In this document: piece after piece, positions 23,597 to 32,590 of the stretch
How positions within the stretch are numbered: the stretch's first letter is position 1
Layout of the letters: every line of letters begins with the position of its first letter
Source of the DNA: Reticulitermes lucifugus
Taxonomy: Eukaryota; Arthropoda; Insecta; Blattodea; Rhinotermitidae
Length of the DNA stretch: 32,590 nucleotides
Reading direction: 5' to 3'
Assembly (NCBI GenBank): GCA_026260175.1
Contig: JAKCWW010006417.1
Location: 1 to 32,590, forward strand
Notes under the pieces: model-generated
Databases searched by the model: none
The model's input: only the letters and a program-made list of their open reading frames with translations
Told to the model about the DNA's origin: nothing
Made by a program: the position numbers and the translations under genes

Positions 23597-24677
23597 GTAT
23601 TTTATATATAAGAGTGTTACAATAGTATCACAGGTTTATTTTGTTCAGAAAATTATGCCTTAATATCTATGTCTACATTAAGTCATAAATTTGAATTTTT
23701 AAAGTATTCTACGTATGACGACATTTGTACCGCCCTTTAAATGAAGTGTACATCTGAATTCATGTACATTTATTTAAACAAATTTGGTATGGCGTCTAAT
23801 GCGAAATACGACTTGTGTATGTGACGTGGCATCTCGTATTTACTATGAACGCCTAGGCTTTACGTACGTGCAAAAAGACCTCTTGTTCTCTACACTAGAA
23901 CAAGGTTTGACATCTCGCCTCTTCTATAGCTATAACCTAATAGCTTACAAATAGAGTGCGTGTCCTCCAGAACCCATTAAACACGTCACATTCACGTGAT
24001 GTAGGGGCTGTGCAGCACCGTTTGTAGTTGCTGTTAGATATCAGATTGTTGTTAATCTGCTGCGTCATTTCGAACTATGTCAGTCCGTCCGTCCTTCCAT
24101 CTGTTGGAATGTCTGTGGCTGCATTCGTTCCATCAGTGTCACTGTCCTTCTGTTTGCCAATCCTTTTCTGTCACACCAATTGTGTTATCCTATCACTTCT
24201 TCTCGAGCAGCCAATGTATCTCTCTCTCTTCGTGCAGTGTACCACTGTCTCATTTCTTGATTTTTATGCTTTCAACTTCCGCTTTCTCATATTTGTACTG
24301 TTTCTGTTGTTATTTTTTTAAACTTTACAATAAAATTATCTGCTTATGAATTCTTCTTTTCACAGCTATTGGGCTCCTGTTGCAACAATCGGTGGTTATA
24401 TTTGTTTTAGATTTTTCAGTATATTTTCTTTTCCGTCTATTTAGTTTTGCGCAAATCATATTACTTTTGATTTCCTCAGTTCTCACAGGCAAGTTCCGGT
24501 ACTTTATGTTGAAATGGAGCGTTCCTGCAAAATTTATCATGCATTCCAAAAAAATATTCTTATAGGTTTTTTAAATATATTTTTAATACAGGACATCCCC
24601 TTTAGTGTATCAAATCACAAAATATATGTTTACTTAACTATCAGACACAAAAAGCTGTTTCATACACGTGGTTTTGG
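23597..24677. other. Gene-free stretch
   Basis: Several hydrophobic frames occur at 24028-24702. They follow from T-rich sequence, overlap on both strands and show no family motif. Confidence 0.4.
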
Positions 24678-24714
24678 TGACTACTTTCGGCGCGGAAAGT
24701 GAGCCATCATCTTG
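24678..24714 (-). ncRNA. Hammerhead-like relic 8
   Basis: Minus strand: AAGATGATGGC where CTGATGATGGC would be expected (first two core bases changed). A short GGC/GCC stem with an 11-nt loop follows, then exact GAAA (24685-24688) and GUAGUC. The weakest of the accepted set because the stem is only 3 bp. Confidence 0.4.
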
Positions 24715-26106
24715 CCAGTAACAAGAGCAGTAAAAATGGAAAACTATGGATATTATAGGATGAAGATCTCCCCCGTTACATGGAAAGATACATTATAAAT
24801 GTACATAAAAGTAAAGTTTTTTCGTAAGGCCTAAGCAAATTATTAACACTATATAACTATGTAGGGGAGTATCGGACACTTAAGCTTTTCTCTCGATAAT
24901 TATTTTCTCGGTAAGATGAAATACCAAATCTCAAACACTGTATGAAAATTTATGAGTTTCTTTACTTATAAACGTAAGTTTAACTGTACAGTTCTATTTT
25001 ATAACAATGAAATAGTAAGGCAAACACAAGTCTATTTTCGCAGCATGATGAAACATGTCGGGTAGTACCGGACACGATATTCTTTCAATTGGTACAGCAG
25101 TTAAATGTTAATTTTAGCTTTGCAAATATCACATTTATAAAACTTTACAGTCCAATTACAATCAGTTAATTTGCACGCGCTGCTACAGGGTTGACCTACT
25201 AATATTAATCACTGTCGATATTTGTGCCACTCGCCACTCCATCGCCACGTCGTTCCTCGGTCATTTCTTTGTTCTTAGAGCAAACCCATCGTTAGTGTCA
25301 CATAAGGGATTGCTTCTTTGAAGTTGTTCTCTTCTGTACTCGATGCTTGATAGGTGGTTTATAAACAGTGTTTTCCCTACTTTTACAGAGAGATTATTTA
25401 TTATAGGCTATTTGTTTTGACACATCCCCTCTTCATCCTAAAACTACTGCCAAAATTCCAAGCAGCTACTTCTACTTAGTGCAGATATCCGGCTGCTAAA
25501 AGCAGACACATACACACGTTTTTCCATATATATAGATATAGGTATGTCTGTCAAGATTTCACACGTTATGGATTTCGCTTTTAAATTTACAAGTGTGTCA
25601 CAATGTTTATACAGGATTTTGCAGTTTCCTGTAAACAGGTGCCACGGAGGTTTTTACTTTAAGTTGCTGAAGTGTCCCTTAGTAAGCCCTCCTGTACCCT
25701 TCACAAAATGGTATTAGGATGATAAAATCGAGGAAGTAAGAAATGCATTCAGTCTTTGTGGTCGGGAAACCTGAAGGAAATACAACATTTAGAGCAACTG
25801 GGGGGAGTTAGACCACTTTAAACTGAATGTTCAGGGAAATATGATGGAAACATCAGTAAAGGGGATTGTTTTGTTTCAGGATAAGAATCAATATTGAAAT
25901 CTTTTTACAACGGTTATAAATATTCAATTTAAAAAAGAAATCGAATGTTCTGAATTGGTGAGGGACAGTTATCTTCTAAACACGGACTCTGCTCCATGAG
26001 TTGTTTTTATTGATATCATCATCATGATCGTCATCATTATCCCTCAATCCTTCAATTTATTTTTCTCATCGGATGTGCTTCCTTACACACGTCCCACTCT
26101 CAACAT
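24715..26106. other. Gene-free stretch with a repeated GGACAC motif
   Basis: AGTATCGGACAC at 24868-24879 and AGTACCGGACAC at 25064-25075 differ at one base. A reverse-strand GGGACACTTCAGC lies near 25660-25680. No gene is supported. These could be remnants of one decayed repeat. Confidence 0.35.
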
Positions 26107-26135
26107 GTCTGTCTGTCTGTCTGTCTGTCTCTGTG
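26107..26135. repeat. (TCTG)n microsatellite
   Basis: About six TGTC units, nearly perfect, ending in TCTGTGTC. Confidence 0.95.
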
Positions 26136-26485
26136 TCAGATTACGTGACACGGCAGAACCATGACTGTCCTTTGAGGTGGGGGTACGATAAGAGGAGTGC
26201 CACCCTCAGTTTGCTCATGTCGAGGTAATTTTTCTTCATTCTGGTGTGAGGTTCTGCAAAAGGAGGTGTCTGCTTCCAAATTAATCCCTGGGGCGCCCAG
26301 CCAGATACACTCCGAGAACTTTATTTGACTTTCTTTTATTTTATGGTTCACTCTATCGTTCCTCATACTTCTTTTTGGCCTTACATTTGTGCTTCCTCTT
26401 CACTTCTTTCAGATGATGTTTTATGATGTGCTCTTCGTTGCCTTTAAACAAAATCCAACCATCATAACAGATTTTTAGTTCAGTT

Positions 26486-26776
26486 AAAGTGTTTACGTAG
26501 CCGATCCCAGTGGCCGCGCGATCTAAAGCGTGGGTCTACTGCCGCTCGCTAACTGGGATTGTGGGTTCGAATCCCTCCTAGGGCATGGATGTCTGTCTCT
26601 TGTGAGTGTTGCGTGTTGTCAGGTAGAGGTCTCTGCGACGAGCTGGTCCCTCGTCCAGAAGAGTCCTACCGAGTGTGGTGTGTGTAAAAAGTGTGTGATC
26701 TTGAAGCCTCGAAAAATGAGGCGGCCTAGGCCCCCAAGGGGCTGTCGAGCCATTGAAAAGAAAAAGTGTTTACGTA
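26486..26776 (+). mobile_element. tRNA-derived SINE, complete, with 14-bp TSD
   Basis: The body runs 26500-26762 and is flanked by a perfect 14-bp target-site duplication, AAAGTGTTTACGTA at 26486-26499 and 26763-26776. The 5' head is tRNA-like: TGGCCG followed by TCTAAAGCG resembles the A-box region of class II (Leu/Ser) tRNAs, and GTGGGTTCGAATCCC is an almost perfect B box. The 3' part has GAGGCGGCCTAGGCCCCC and an A-rich tail (GAAAAGAAAA). The intact TSD implies fairly recent LINE-mediated insertion. An open frame at 26530-26832 lies within it and is not a gene. A second family member is at 27547-27795. Confidence 0.9.
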
Positions 26777-27540
26777 AGATATTAAAGGCACGAGTACCGA
26801 TCATAAGAGCTAGATACAGTGACGTTTCATAGTTTATCATCGACAAAAGAGGAAGTGAAACATACTTAAAATGAATCGTCTCACACTTTCTCCAAGTCAT
26901 AATTTATACTCGTACGTATACAACTCTCTGTGGTTGGACCGAAGACGTTTCATCGCCATTAATTTCATAATTACCTCCGTGGAAAGCAGAGTGGATTTAA
27001 AAGAAATGTGTTCCGAATATAATGCATGAACTAGTAATGATCAGGACGTGCGTTTTTTAATTCCCTCGCTCAAAACGTTTGGTTAAAACATTTTGTAACC
27101 TGCACTGTATACGCATATAAGATCATCCAGACCCCTGTGAAAAGTAAAAAAAATATTCTACAATTTTTTTCCAAGTTAAATTTGTTCCTCGAAATGTAAA
27201 TATTTAATTTCTGAGAAAGTGTTTTTTTCAAAAGGAAAGTTTTAATATGTGGTAGGTTCGGACGCTGGAAATATCGGATATGAGTACACTGACCATCAGT
27301 TCCGGATCTTTGTAAATCATCATACTCATCGTCATACTTATGCATTACCGGACTCCTCTACTCCCGTTGAAAGTGGTACCGATTAAAATAGATAAAAAAT
27401 TGAGTGATAAATTTTATAATATATTTACCACCTCTATTTCATTAAGTGTACACAGTCTCAATGAATGACCACCTAGAGAGAATGCAAAAAGAAGGTTAGT
27501 TAAAGTACATATAAATTACTGTCCAAGAAAGGAAAGTGTG
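26777..27540. other. Gene-free stretch between the two SINEs
   Basis: AT-rich, with no recognised gene. It separates two oppositely oriented SINE copies. Confidence 0.45.
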
Positions 27541-27801
27541 TGACGTTATTTTTTTTCTGTGGCGCAACAGCCAAACTCGGGTCTAGGCCGCCTCGTTGTT
27601 GATGTTTGTAGGTCACACACAATTAGACAAACACACCTGTTGGGACTTCTCTGAACGAATGATCAGCTCAACTACACAACACACAACAAACACAAGAGAC
27701 GAACATCCAAATCGTTAGCGGGTTTCGAACCCACGATCCCAGCAATCGAGTGGCTGCAGACCTACGCCTTGGAACGTACGGCCACCGGGATCAGCTGACG
27801 T
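27541..27801 (-). mobile_element. tRNA-derived SINE, second copy, inverted
   Basis: The body runs 27547-27795 on the minus strand. The head reads GATCCCGGTGGCCG, then AGGCGTAGGTCTGCAGCC, and the B box is GTGGGTTCGAAACCC. The middle shares TCTCTTGTG and GTGTTGT words with the plus-strand copy. The 3' end has GAGGCGGCCTAGACCC and an A tail that appears as a T-run at 27549-27556. A short TSD TGACGT flanks it (27541-27546 and 27796-27801). The shorter TSD and lower match to the tRNA consensus suggest an older insertion than the copy at 26.5 kb. Confidence 0.88.
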
Positions 27802-28633
27802 ACTATTATATCTTGAAAATGTTAAACTGAAAATTCCCATAACCAGACATATTATTCTATGTCATATTCATTATTATGCAGGGGCACAGGAAAAACAAAG
27901 TATAAGGAAGAGAATGAGACGGATGAGGAGATTAAAAAGAGAATGAAAAGGACCATAAGAAAAGAAACAGGATAAAGTTATGAGTCGTAGTTAAACTCTG
28001 AAAAGAAGGATGGAAGTGGAAGTAGAGAAGTCACGACAACTGATGCATACTAAATCTAATTCATATCGACAGAACAACTGTACACTTAATCTCAGGATCG
28101 GTTATTTTTTTTAGTACGTCCAGGGGAACGATAAAATCAAGCTGTAAAATAGGTCAGTAATATAGCTCGCTACTGGCTGCCCTTCATGAAAATTTACAGT
28201 GTGTTAGGTTAAGTTCTTTAACCATTTGCATACTAAAATCCTTTTACATTATATATACATAAACTGTTTGAAATTACAGAAAACAGAGTGCGTTTTCGTT
28301 ATAGATATCAGATCGTAAATGTTGTACAAATAAATAATGGTCCTTAAGTGCAAGAATCATACGGAATACAATAATGTGCTGCTTTGCAACAGCAGGGGTT
28401 TCATTGTCAAACCTGGCGGTGTCTACGGGTTTGACTAGATATACTGATTATAACAGTGAATTTGTGTATGACACACTAAAAGAGAAGGAGAGCGGTATAT
28501 CTGGGAAATGTGGATATATTTTAGTAATTTCTAAAATGTATTCGTTATCAATAAACATACACTAGACTCAGCATTTAAGACTTAGCAATCTGATTATAAT
28601 AGAGTAAAATATTAAAAAAAATCACTTTAAGTT
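27802..28633. other. Gene-free stretch
   Basis: Contains a purine-rich AG tract at about 27890-27980. No gene recognised. Confidence 0.45.
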
Positions 28634-28653
28634 TACATGTCCATGGACATGTA
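28634..28653. repeat. 20-bp perfect palindrome
   Basis: TACATGTCCATGGACATGTA reads identically on both strands and has no spacer. It contains two ACATGT hexamers and a central CCATGG. It is long for chance in a window this size. A dimeric protein site or a small foldback remnant are both possible; nothing nearby supports either. Confidence 0.9.
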
Positions 28654-29098
28654 GAGCCTAACAAGCGGGAAAATCGTTGTTAATGAAGAATGATTTGTAT
28701 TGCTACTTCTTTAAGGACTTCTTGTTTCTGGAAATGTAATTAATGGCTACGATTTAAATTAGATTTCTGCAAATGACTCCAGTTTCAAATAGTGATGGAA
28801 GATCGACAGAATTCGGCGAACACCTCCCAATAAATTATTTATGGTCTTATATATCCTCTCTATGTACAATTCAAAATACTAATTTACACCAAGCTGTCGT
28901 TACTTTTATTTGTATTCCTCCATGTCGAAATTTCATGGCCAGCCTTCAACGTTTCTTAACCCTTGTGCTAAAATTTCTAAACTCTTCTGACTAATAACGA
29001 TAGTGAGAATATTTTCATGGTCTAAAGAAAAAAGGCGCAATTTTTGAGACTCTAATTCATCAACAGGTATATCAGAGGCAACATTTCTTCTTTGCTCC
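28654..29098. other. Gene-free stretch
   Basis: Holds an unrecognised plus-strand frame at 28773-28994 and nothing else supportable. Confidence 0.4.
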
Positions 29099-29192
29099 TT
29101 TTCCTCCTTCTACTCCTCCTCCTTCTTCGTACTAGTATTACTACTACCACTACTATTTGTACTATTAGTACTGCTGCTGGTAGTACTAGGAA
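29099..29192. repeat. Pyrimidine-rich then (TAC)n trinucleotide tract
   Basis: CTCCT-type words to about 29125, then TACTAC-type trinucleotides. Opposite-strand translation gives an Arg-rich and a Val/Ile-rich run, both artefacts of the repeat. Confidence 0.85.
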
Positions 29193-29272
29193 TATTAGCA
29201 GCGTGCTGTGACAAAAATAAACGTAGGACGAATTGACACACATTTGTTTAATCGACACTCAATTCATTTGGA

Positions 29273-29457
29273 CAGTCGAACTCGGTTATAACGTCATAAA
29301 AGGGACTGAATATTTTGTGTCGTTATAAACGAGTGTCGTTATAAGTGCGGAGTATATTGTTATGGTTAACAGTGATAAATTAATTGGTACCACAGAATAT
29401 CAGACTGTACAGACAAGGTGTCGGATAAACCAATGTCGTTAAACCCGAGTTCTACTG
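29273..29457. mobile_element. pogo/Tigger-like MITE, 185 bp
   Basis: Terminal inverted repeats: the left 21 bases (29273-29293) start CAGTCGAACTCGG and the right end read inward starts CAGTAGAACTCGG, with 18 of 21 matching. CAGT at the tip and a TA just outside the right end (29458-29459) fit the Tc1/mariner superfamily, especially pogo/Tigger types, which use TA targets. The left flank is GA, so one side of the TA has mutated. Inside, GTGTCGTTATAA is directly repeated at 29317-29328 and 29333-29344. No transposase coding is present, so it depended on an autonomous partner. Confidence 0.75.
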
Positions 29458-29459
29458 TA

Positions 29460-29837
29460 TGTTTAAATATAAACATTTATCAAGCTTATGCAAAATTCTG
29501 TGTTGCAGAATTTAATTTTAGAACTCTAAGCACGGAATTAAGTTAGAAACGTTTCAATTTCTAATGTATTAAAACAAATCTTATGATAAAGGAAGAAATA
29601 ATCAGATTTTGAAAACAGCCGTACCTTCATAATAGACATTCTTATCCAATACAAAATTATAAGTATCTGTAACCTTTTATAAACCGTTGCCATAAAACAA
29701 GTGGACAAATTTGTTTCAAGAAAATATTTATATTTTAATTCATAGTGCAATTAACGTAGTAAAACTACAAATTTATACAGATTTTTTGGCGTTTATATTT
29801 GGTCTTCTAGGAGACCATATCCTGTAGTTTTGTCATG
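29460..29837. other. Gene-free stretch
   Basis: AT-rich with no gene recognised. The minus-strand frame at 29538-29750 lacks motifs. Confidence 0.4.
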
Positions 29838-29842
29838 TTACT

Positions 29843-29883
29843 ACCCTGAAGAAGGAGGTAATATGTTATTCTTAAAAGTTCTG
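29843..29883 (+). ncRNA. Hammerhead-like relic 9
   Basis: Plus strand: ACC then exact CUGAAGA (29846-29852). Stem II AGGAG/UUCUU (29853-29857 with 29869-29873) has three Watson-Crick and two G-U pairs and an 11-nt loop. AAAA follows in place of GAAA, then GUUC. The ACC-CUGAAGA start is shared with other copies. Probably inactive. Confidence 0.45.
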
Positions 29884-31489
29884 TAATATCTGCCAGACTA
29901 CATAACGTCATAAACCGGAAATCAGGACTGCGCAGTTTTCAGTGCCGTCAAGCTTCATTTCATCATCTGTCTTGCTGCATTTTTGTTCGTGATTTGAAAA
30001 ACAAAGGTTACGTAAAATCCCTTCTTTTCTCCATATGAAGTTTTAATTTCCGAATTTTATGAAAAATGATTGCTGATTTAAATTTGTTATAAAGTTAAGC
30101 CGCACGTCCCATATACTTGGGTTACTGTAGCGAACTGGCTTAGTGAAATTAATTTTACCAGTAATTTAATCTAATACTTTTTACATTTAATAACGTTTTC
30201 TTTCAGACTCCAGTAATTAAAATGAATATCTGTTAGTATAGCCTAAATATAGAAGATGAAATTCGGGATGAAGCAGAGCTCGATACAAGAGCGGTCTTTA
30301 ATTGGAGCACAGCAGATGCCTGTTATAAGTAAGTGTTGTTATCAGACTTAACAGCGATATCCTTACCATGTAACAAGGCCAATACACAGCTCTTGATGCG
30401 TCTCCCATCCTTCTACTTGTATCTAATATTCGACAGATCGATCCCAGTGGAGTCAGAAAACTAATGAGGCTAACTTCAAAGCCAAAGTCGCTCTTCTGCC
30501 GGTTTATTAGAAGTAAAACTACCGTTAATATCAAAAACCAGAGTGGCTGGATGAGTTAATTTTGCGGTTTCCATCGTCCTGGGCAGGATCAACGTGATTA
30601 ATGGTCAAAGTCACTCTTTGCGAAGCAAATTAACAGAGTTTCAAACCTGACGACAGACGAGAGGCTCCAACAGTGAAGGCCTTCCCCTGTTACTAGTTTA
30701 ATGTGAAGGAATTTCTGATATGAAACTACTGAGTCCTTATATGAATTAAAAAGCAATCCCATGTTCTGAAGTATTTTAAATACCAAAACAACTTTAACGA
30801 AAAATTCAACAACTCACATTTCTAGCTATAACCTCCATTGACCTACTGTTATATCTCAGAAATATTGAGGAGTAATAAGAAGTTACAATTTCGCTGAATA
30901 CGCACAACATAAATTTTGAAATATTCTTGAAAAAGTGATTAACAGAATATGTAGTTCCTCTCTAGAAGTGATGTTTTATCGGAAAAGTTGGAGGCTGCAG
31001 TACTCACCGAAACCTTGTAAGGTACCACCCGGCTGCTTCATAGCGACAGATTATCTCGGAAAATCAATGCTGGCTGGTGTCTGTTTCCGCAACTGTAAGA
31101 ATGACTTACTACACCAGGAGAGAATAACAAAATATCGAGCCTGAGAGTAGTATTGGTACAGAATTCTAGATGTATGTATATAAGTCTGCATATATATATT
31201 CTCTTTCGGTTAAATGAAACCAGAACTGTCGCGTTATAATGTACATTCTGCAGAAACATTACATTAAAAAAAGCTGAATTCATTCCCGATGTATATTACC
31301 GCAAATAGTTTCAGACTGCAACAGTTAAGTGTCGTTAGTTTCTCTTCTGGATAACAAGTTCGCTTTAACGCATTTTATTTATTACTAATTTTATGAAATC
31401 GTAGTGTCAACCTCCCTCCAATATCATAAATGTCATTCTGACTTTCGTGACAAAATCAACTGCTTCAGAATTTCAACTTTGACTTTCTC
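29884..31489. other. Gene-free region
   Basis: About 1.6 kb with only short unrecognised frames (30298-30534, 30598-30786, 30935-31144, 31038-31283) and no motif or repeat I could name. Confidence 0.4.
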
Positions 31490-31530
31490 TCTCTCTTTTA
31501 CACACACACACACTCACACGCACGCACAAG
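31490..31530. repeat. (TC)n followed by (CA)n microsatellite
   Basis: Compound dinucleotide tract: TCTCTCTC, then CACACACA with CACGCACGC interruptions. Confidence 0.95.
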
Positions 31531-32200
31531 CATGCTAATATCAAAATAAGTTTGTTGTCTTCTTTTGGAAAGAACGTAGGCGAAAAGAGGAAACTGAGGC
31601 AGCAATAATCCAGTACATAAACATTTCAGTGTTTTCAGCAGTGTTGAGAAGCCATAATAAGAAACGCCCCAGCGAAAAGAGCAGAGACATTATAAAACTA
31701 CACTATGAGCGGCGAACTGCAGCACAGGTGATCGAACCCTTTCTGCACATTGTGGTCATCAGTGAGACAACTGAACAATTCGTGTAAACGTATTAGAGAC
31801 GCAAGACCTTTACCAGCACCACAACACACAATTACCGTGCTGAAATAGAAAACTGTTACATTTCAGACTACTACTTAGTTATTAATATGAAATATTCACT
31901 CTTTCACGCAACTTATAGGAATGTATATGACTAATAAGTATAAGGACAAATGAATTTAATTCCAACGCACTCTACATACAGTAATCTTACTTTCACGCCT
32001 GAAGATGAACTGATCATACCCAAATGCATAGCATATATATAAATATGACTAAGCGTGTAATATCTATTAAAAAGTGCGAATTTAAGCAGAAGAAGTGTAC
32101 TTATTTTTGACAATAACGTGTACACTAATCATTATACGAAATTCTTTCTTTGCTGAATTTCTTCTGTAGTGTAGATGTTACGTTACTTTATTTTGTTTTG
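31531..32200. other. Gene-free stretch
   Basis: A minus-strand CUGAUGA followed 12 bases later by GAAA (31740-31762) is hammerhead-like but lacks a proper stem II. No gene is supported. Confidence 0.4.
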
Positions 32201-32394
32201 TTTGTTCTAAGATGCAAGGCCTAGCGACTGCTGACTTAGCGCATGGCAACAGGGAATTGAGTTCGCATTTGGTTGCTGACCGGAAGTTGGTATAGCGGGA
32301 GTAGGTGAAAATTTGTAGATTTGGAGGCATTCTCAGGGTGGAGGTTGTGAGTGATGCACACAGAGAGACTGACCGGACCGGAAGAACTGAAGAG

Positions 32395-32431
32395 ATGTTC
32401 AAATTATTAATTGTGCTTTTACTTACCGCAG
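32395..32431 (+). CDS. Candidate first coding exon of a secreted protein (partial)
   Basis: The ATG at 32395 has a purine at -3. It opens MFKLLIVLLLTA, a short basic start followed by a strongly hydrophobic core, like the beginning of a signal peptide. The frame then meets CAG|GTAAGC at 32429-32437, a near-consensus splice donor, which would leave a phase-1 intron. Without splicing it stops four codons later. Splitting the signal peptide with an early intron is common in insect secreted and cuticle protein genes (family knowledge). The preceding 200 bases are less AT-rich than the surroundings, as a 5' UTR might be. The next exon would lie outside the window, so the protein cannot be named. 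Chance remains possible. Confidence 0.4.
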
Positions 32432-32463
32432 GTAAGCGTTGTTAAATATATTGATCACCAAAA

Positions 32464-32466
32464 NNN
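32464..32466. other. Three undetermined bases
   Basis: NNN inside the putative first intron, an assembly or consensus ambiguity. Confidence 0.97.
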
Positions 32467-32590
32467 AACCATAGTAGAAATTGGGAATATTTGTGTATTA
32501 ATTTTGACGTGATGGAAATTCCGGATGGGGGGAGAGGAAGTTAGAACAGGCACGCTGTTCCCGTGCCGCCCTAAAGTCGGCAGTGACTAG

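Noticed and set aside
24028..24702. Series of hydrophobic, membrane-like open frames
   Set aside because: Produced by T-rich sequence in several frames and on both strands, with no conserved motif or splice context that I could support.
26530..26832. 100-codon plus-strand frame
   Set aside because: Lies almost wholly within the SINE at 26500-26762; not a gene.
31740..31762. CUGAUGA with GAAA 12 nt downstream on the minus strand
   Set aside because: Only an offset 3-bp stem can form and it is not adjacent to the GAAA block. The nearby GGGTTCGATCACC resembles a tRNA B box but no A box precedes it.
31999..32030. CCTGAAGATGAACTGATCAT as a hammerhead start on the plus strand
   Set aside because: No stem II pairing and CAAA only in a loose position. 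Treated as chance.
1..32590. CRISPR array, operon, prophage or rRNA genes
   Set aside because: No regularly spaced repeats, no dense coding and no rRNA-like blocks. The sequence has eukaryotic repeat structure throughout.

Overview
This window looks like AT-rich, non-coding insect chromosomal DNA. It is most plausibly from a cockroach or termite (Blattodea). That placement is an inference from the repeat families: non-LTR retrotransposon C-termini of a type I associate with cockroach and termite genomes, tRNA-derived SINEs and hammerhead-like repeats. No mitochondrial, bacterial or viral gene was recognised. There is no convincing multi-exon gene, and almost all short open frames look like chance frames or lie inside repeats.

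Layout. From 1 to 7.5 kb the DNA is mostly unremarkable. It holds a short 15-bp minisatellite (1.1 kb), a 5'-truncated LINE C-terminus on the minus strand with a (CAGT)n tail (1.8-2.15 kb), an (ATA)n tract and a short hairpin (6.85 kb). A tRNA-like SINE head lies at 7.5 kb and a 21-bp tandem duplication at 7.8 kb. A degenerate ACAAC-type tract lies at 10.6-10.8 kb. At 11.6-11.76 kb an inverted repeat with 51-bp arms (42/51 matching) carries a hammerhead-ribozyme-like core at its apex. From 16.3 to 19.2 kb there is a repeat-dense zone. It has six hammerhead-like relics (five minus, one plus) and a second LINE C-terminus, interrupted by a 50-N gap whose two edges carry the same 17 bp. Three more hammerhead-like relics follow at 22.2, 24.7 and 29.85 kb.

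From 26.5 to 27.8 kb two members of one tRNA-derived SINE family lie in opposite orientation, one with a perfect 14-bp target-site duplication. A pogo/Tigger-like MITE (185 bp, inverted termini) is at 29.27-29.46 kb. At the right edge a short open frame coding for a hydrophobic leader ends at a near-consensus splice donor. It is the best candidate for a real gene: the first coding exon of a secreted protein whose remainder lies beyond the window.

The genes do not form a pathway. The biological content is layers of retroelement and foldback debris. The most notable signal is the repeated, independently decayed hammerhead core (CUGANGA, stem II, GAAA), with stem II pairing preserved in most copies.
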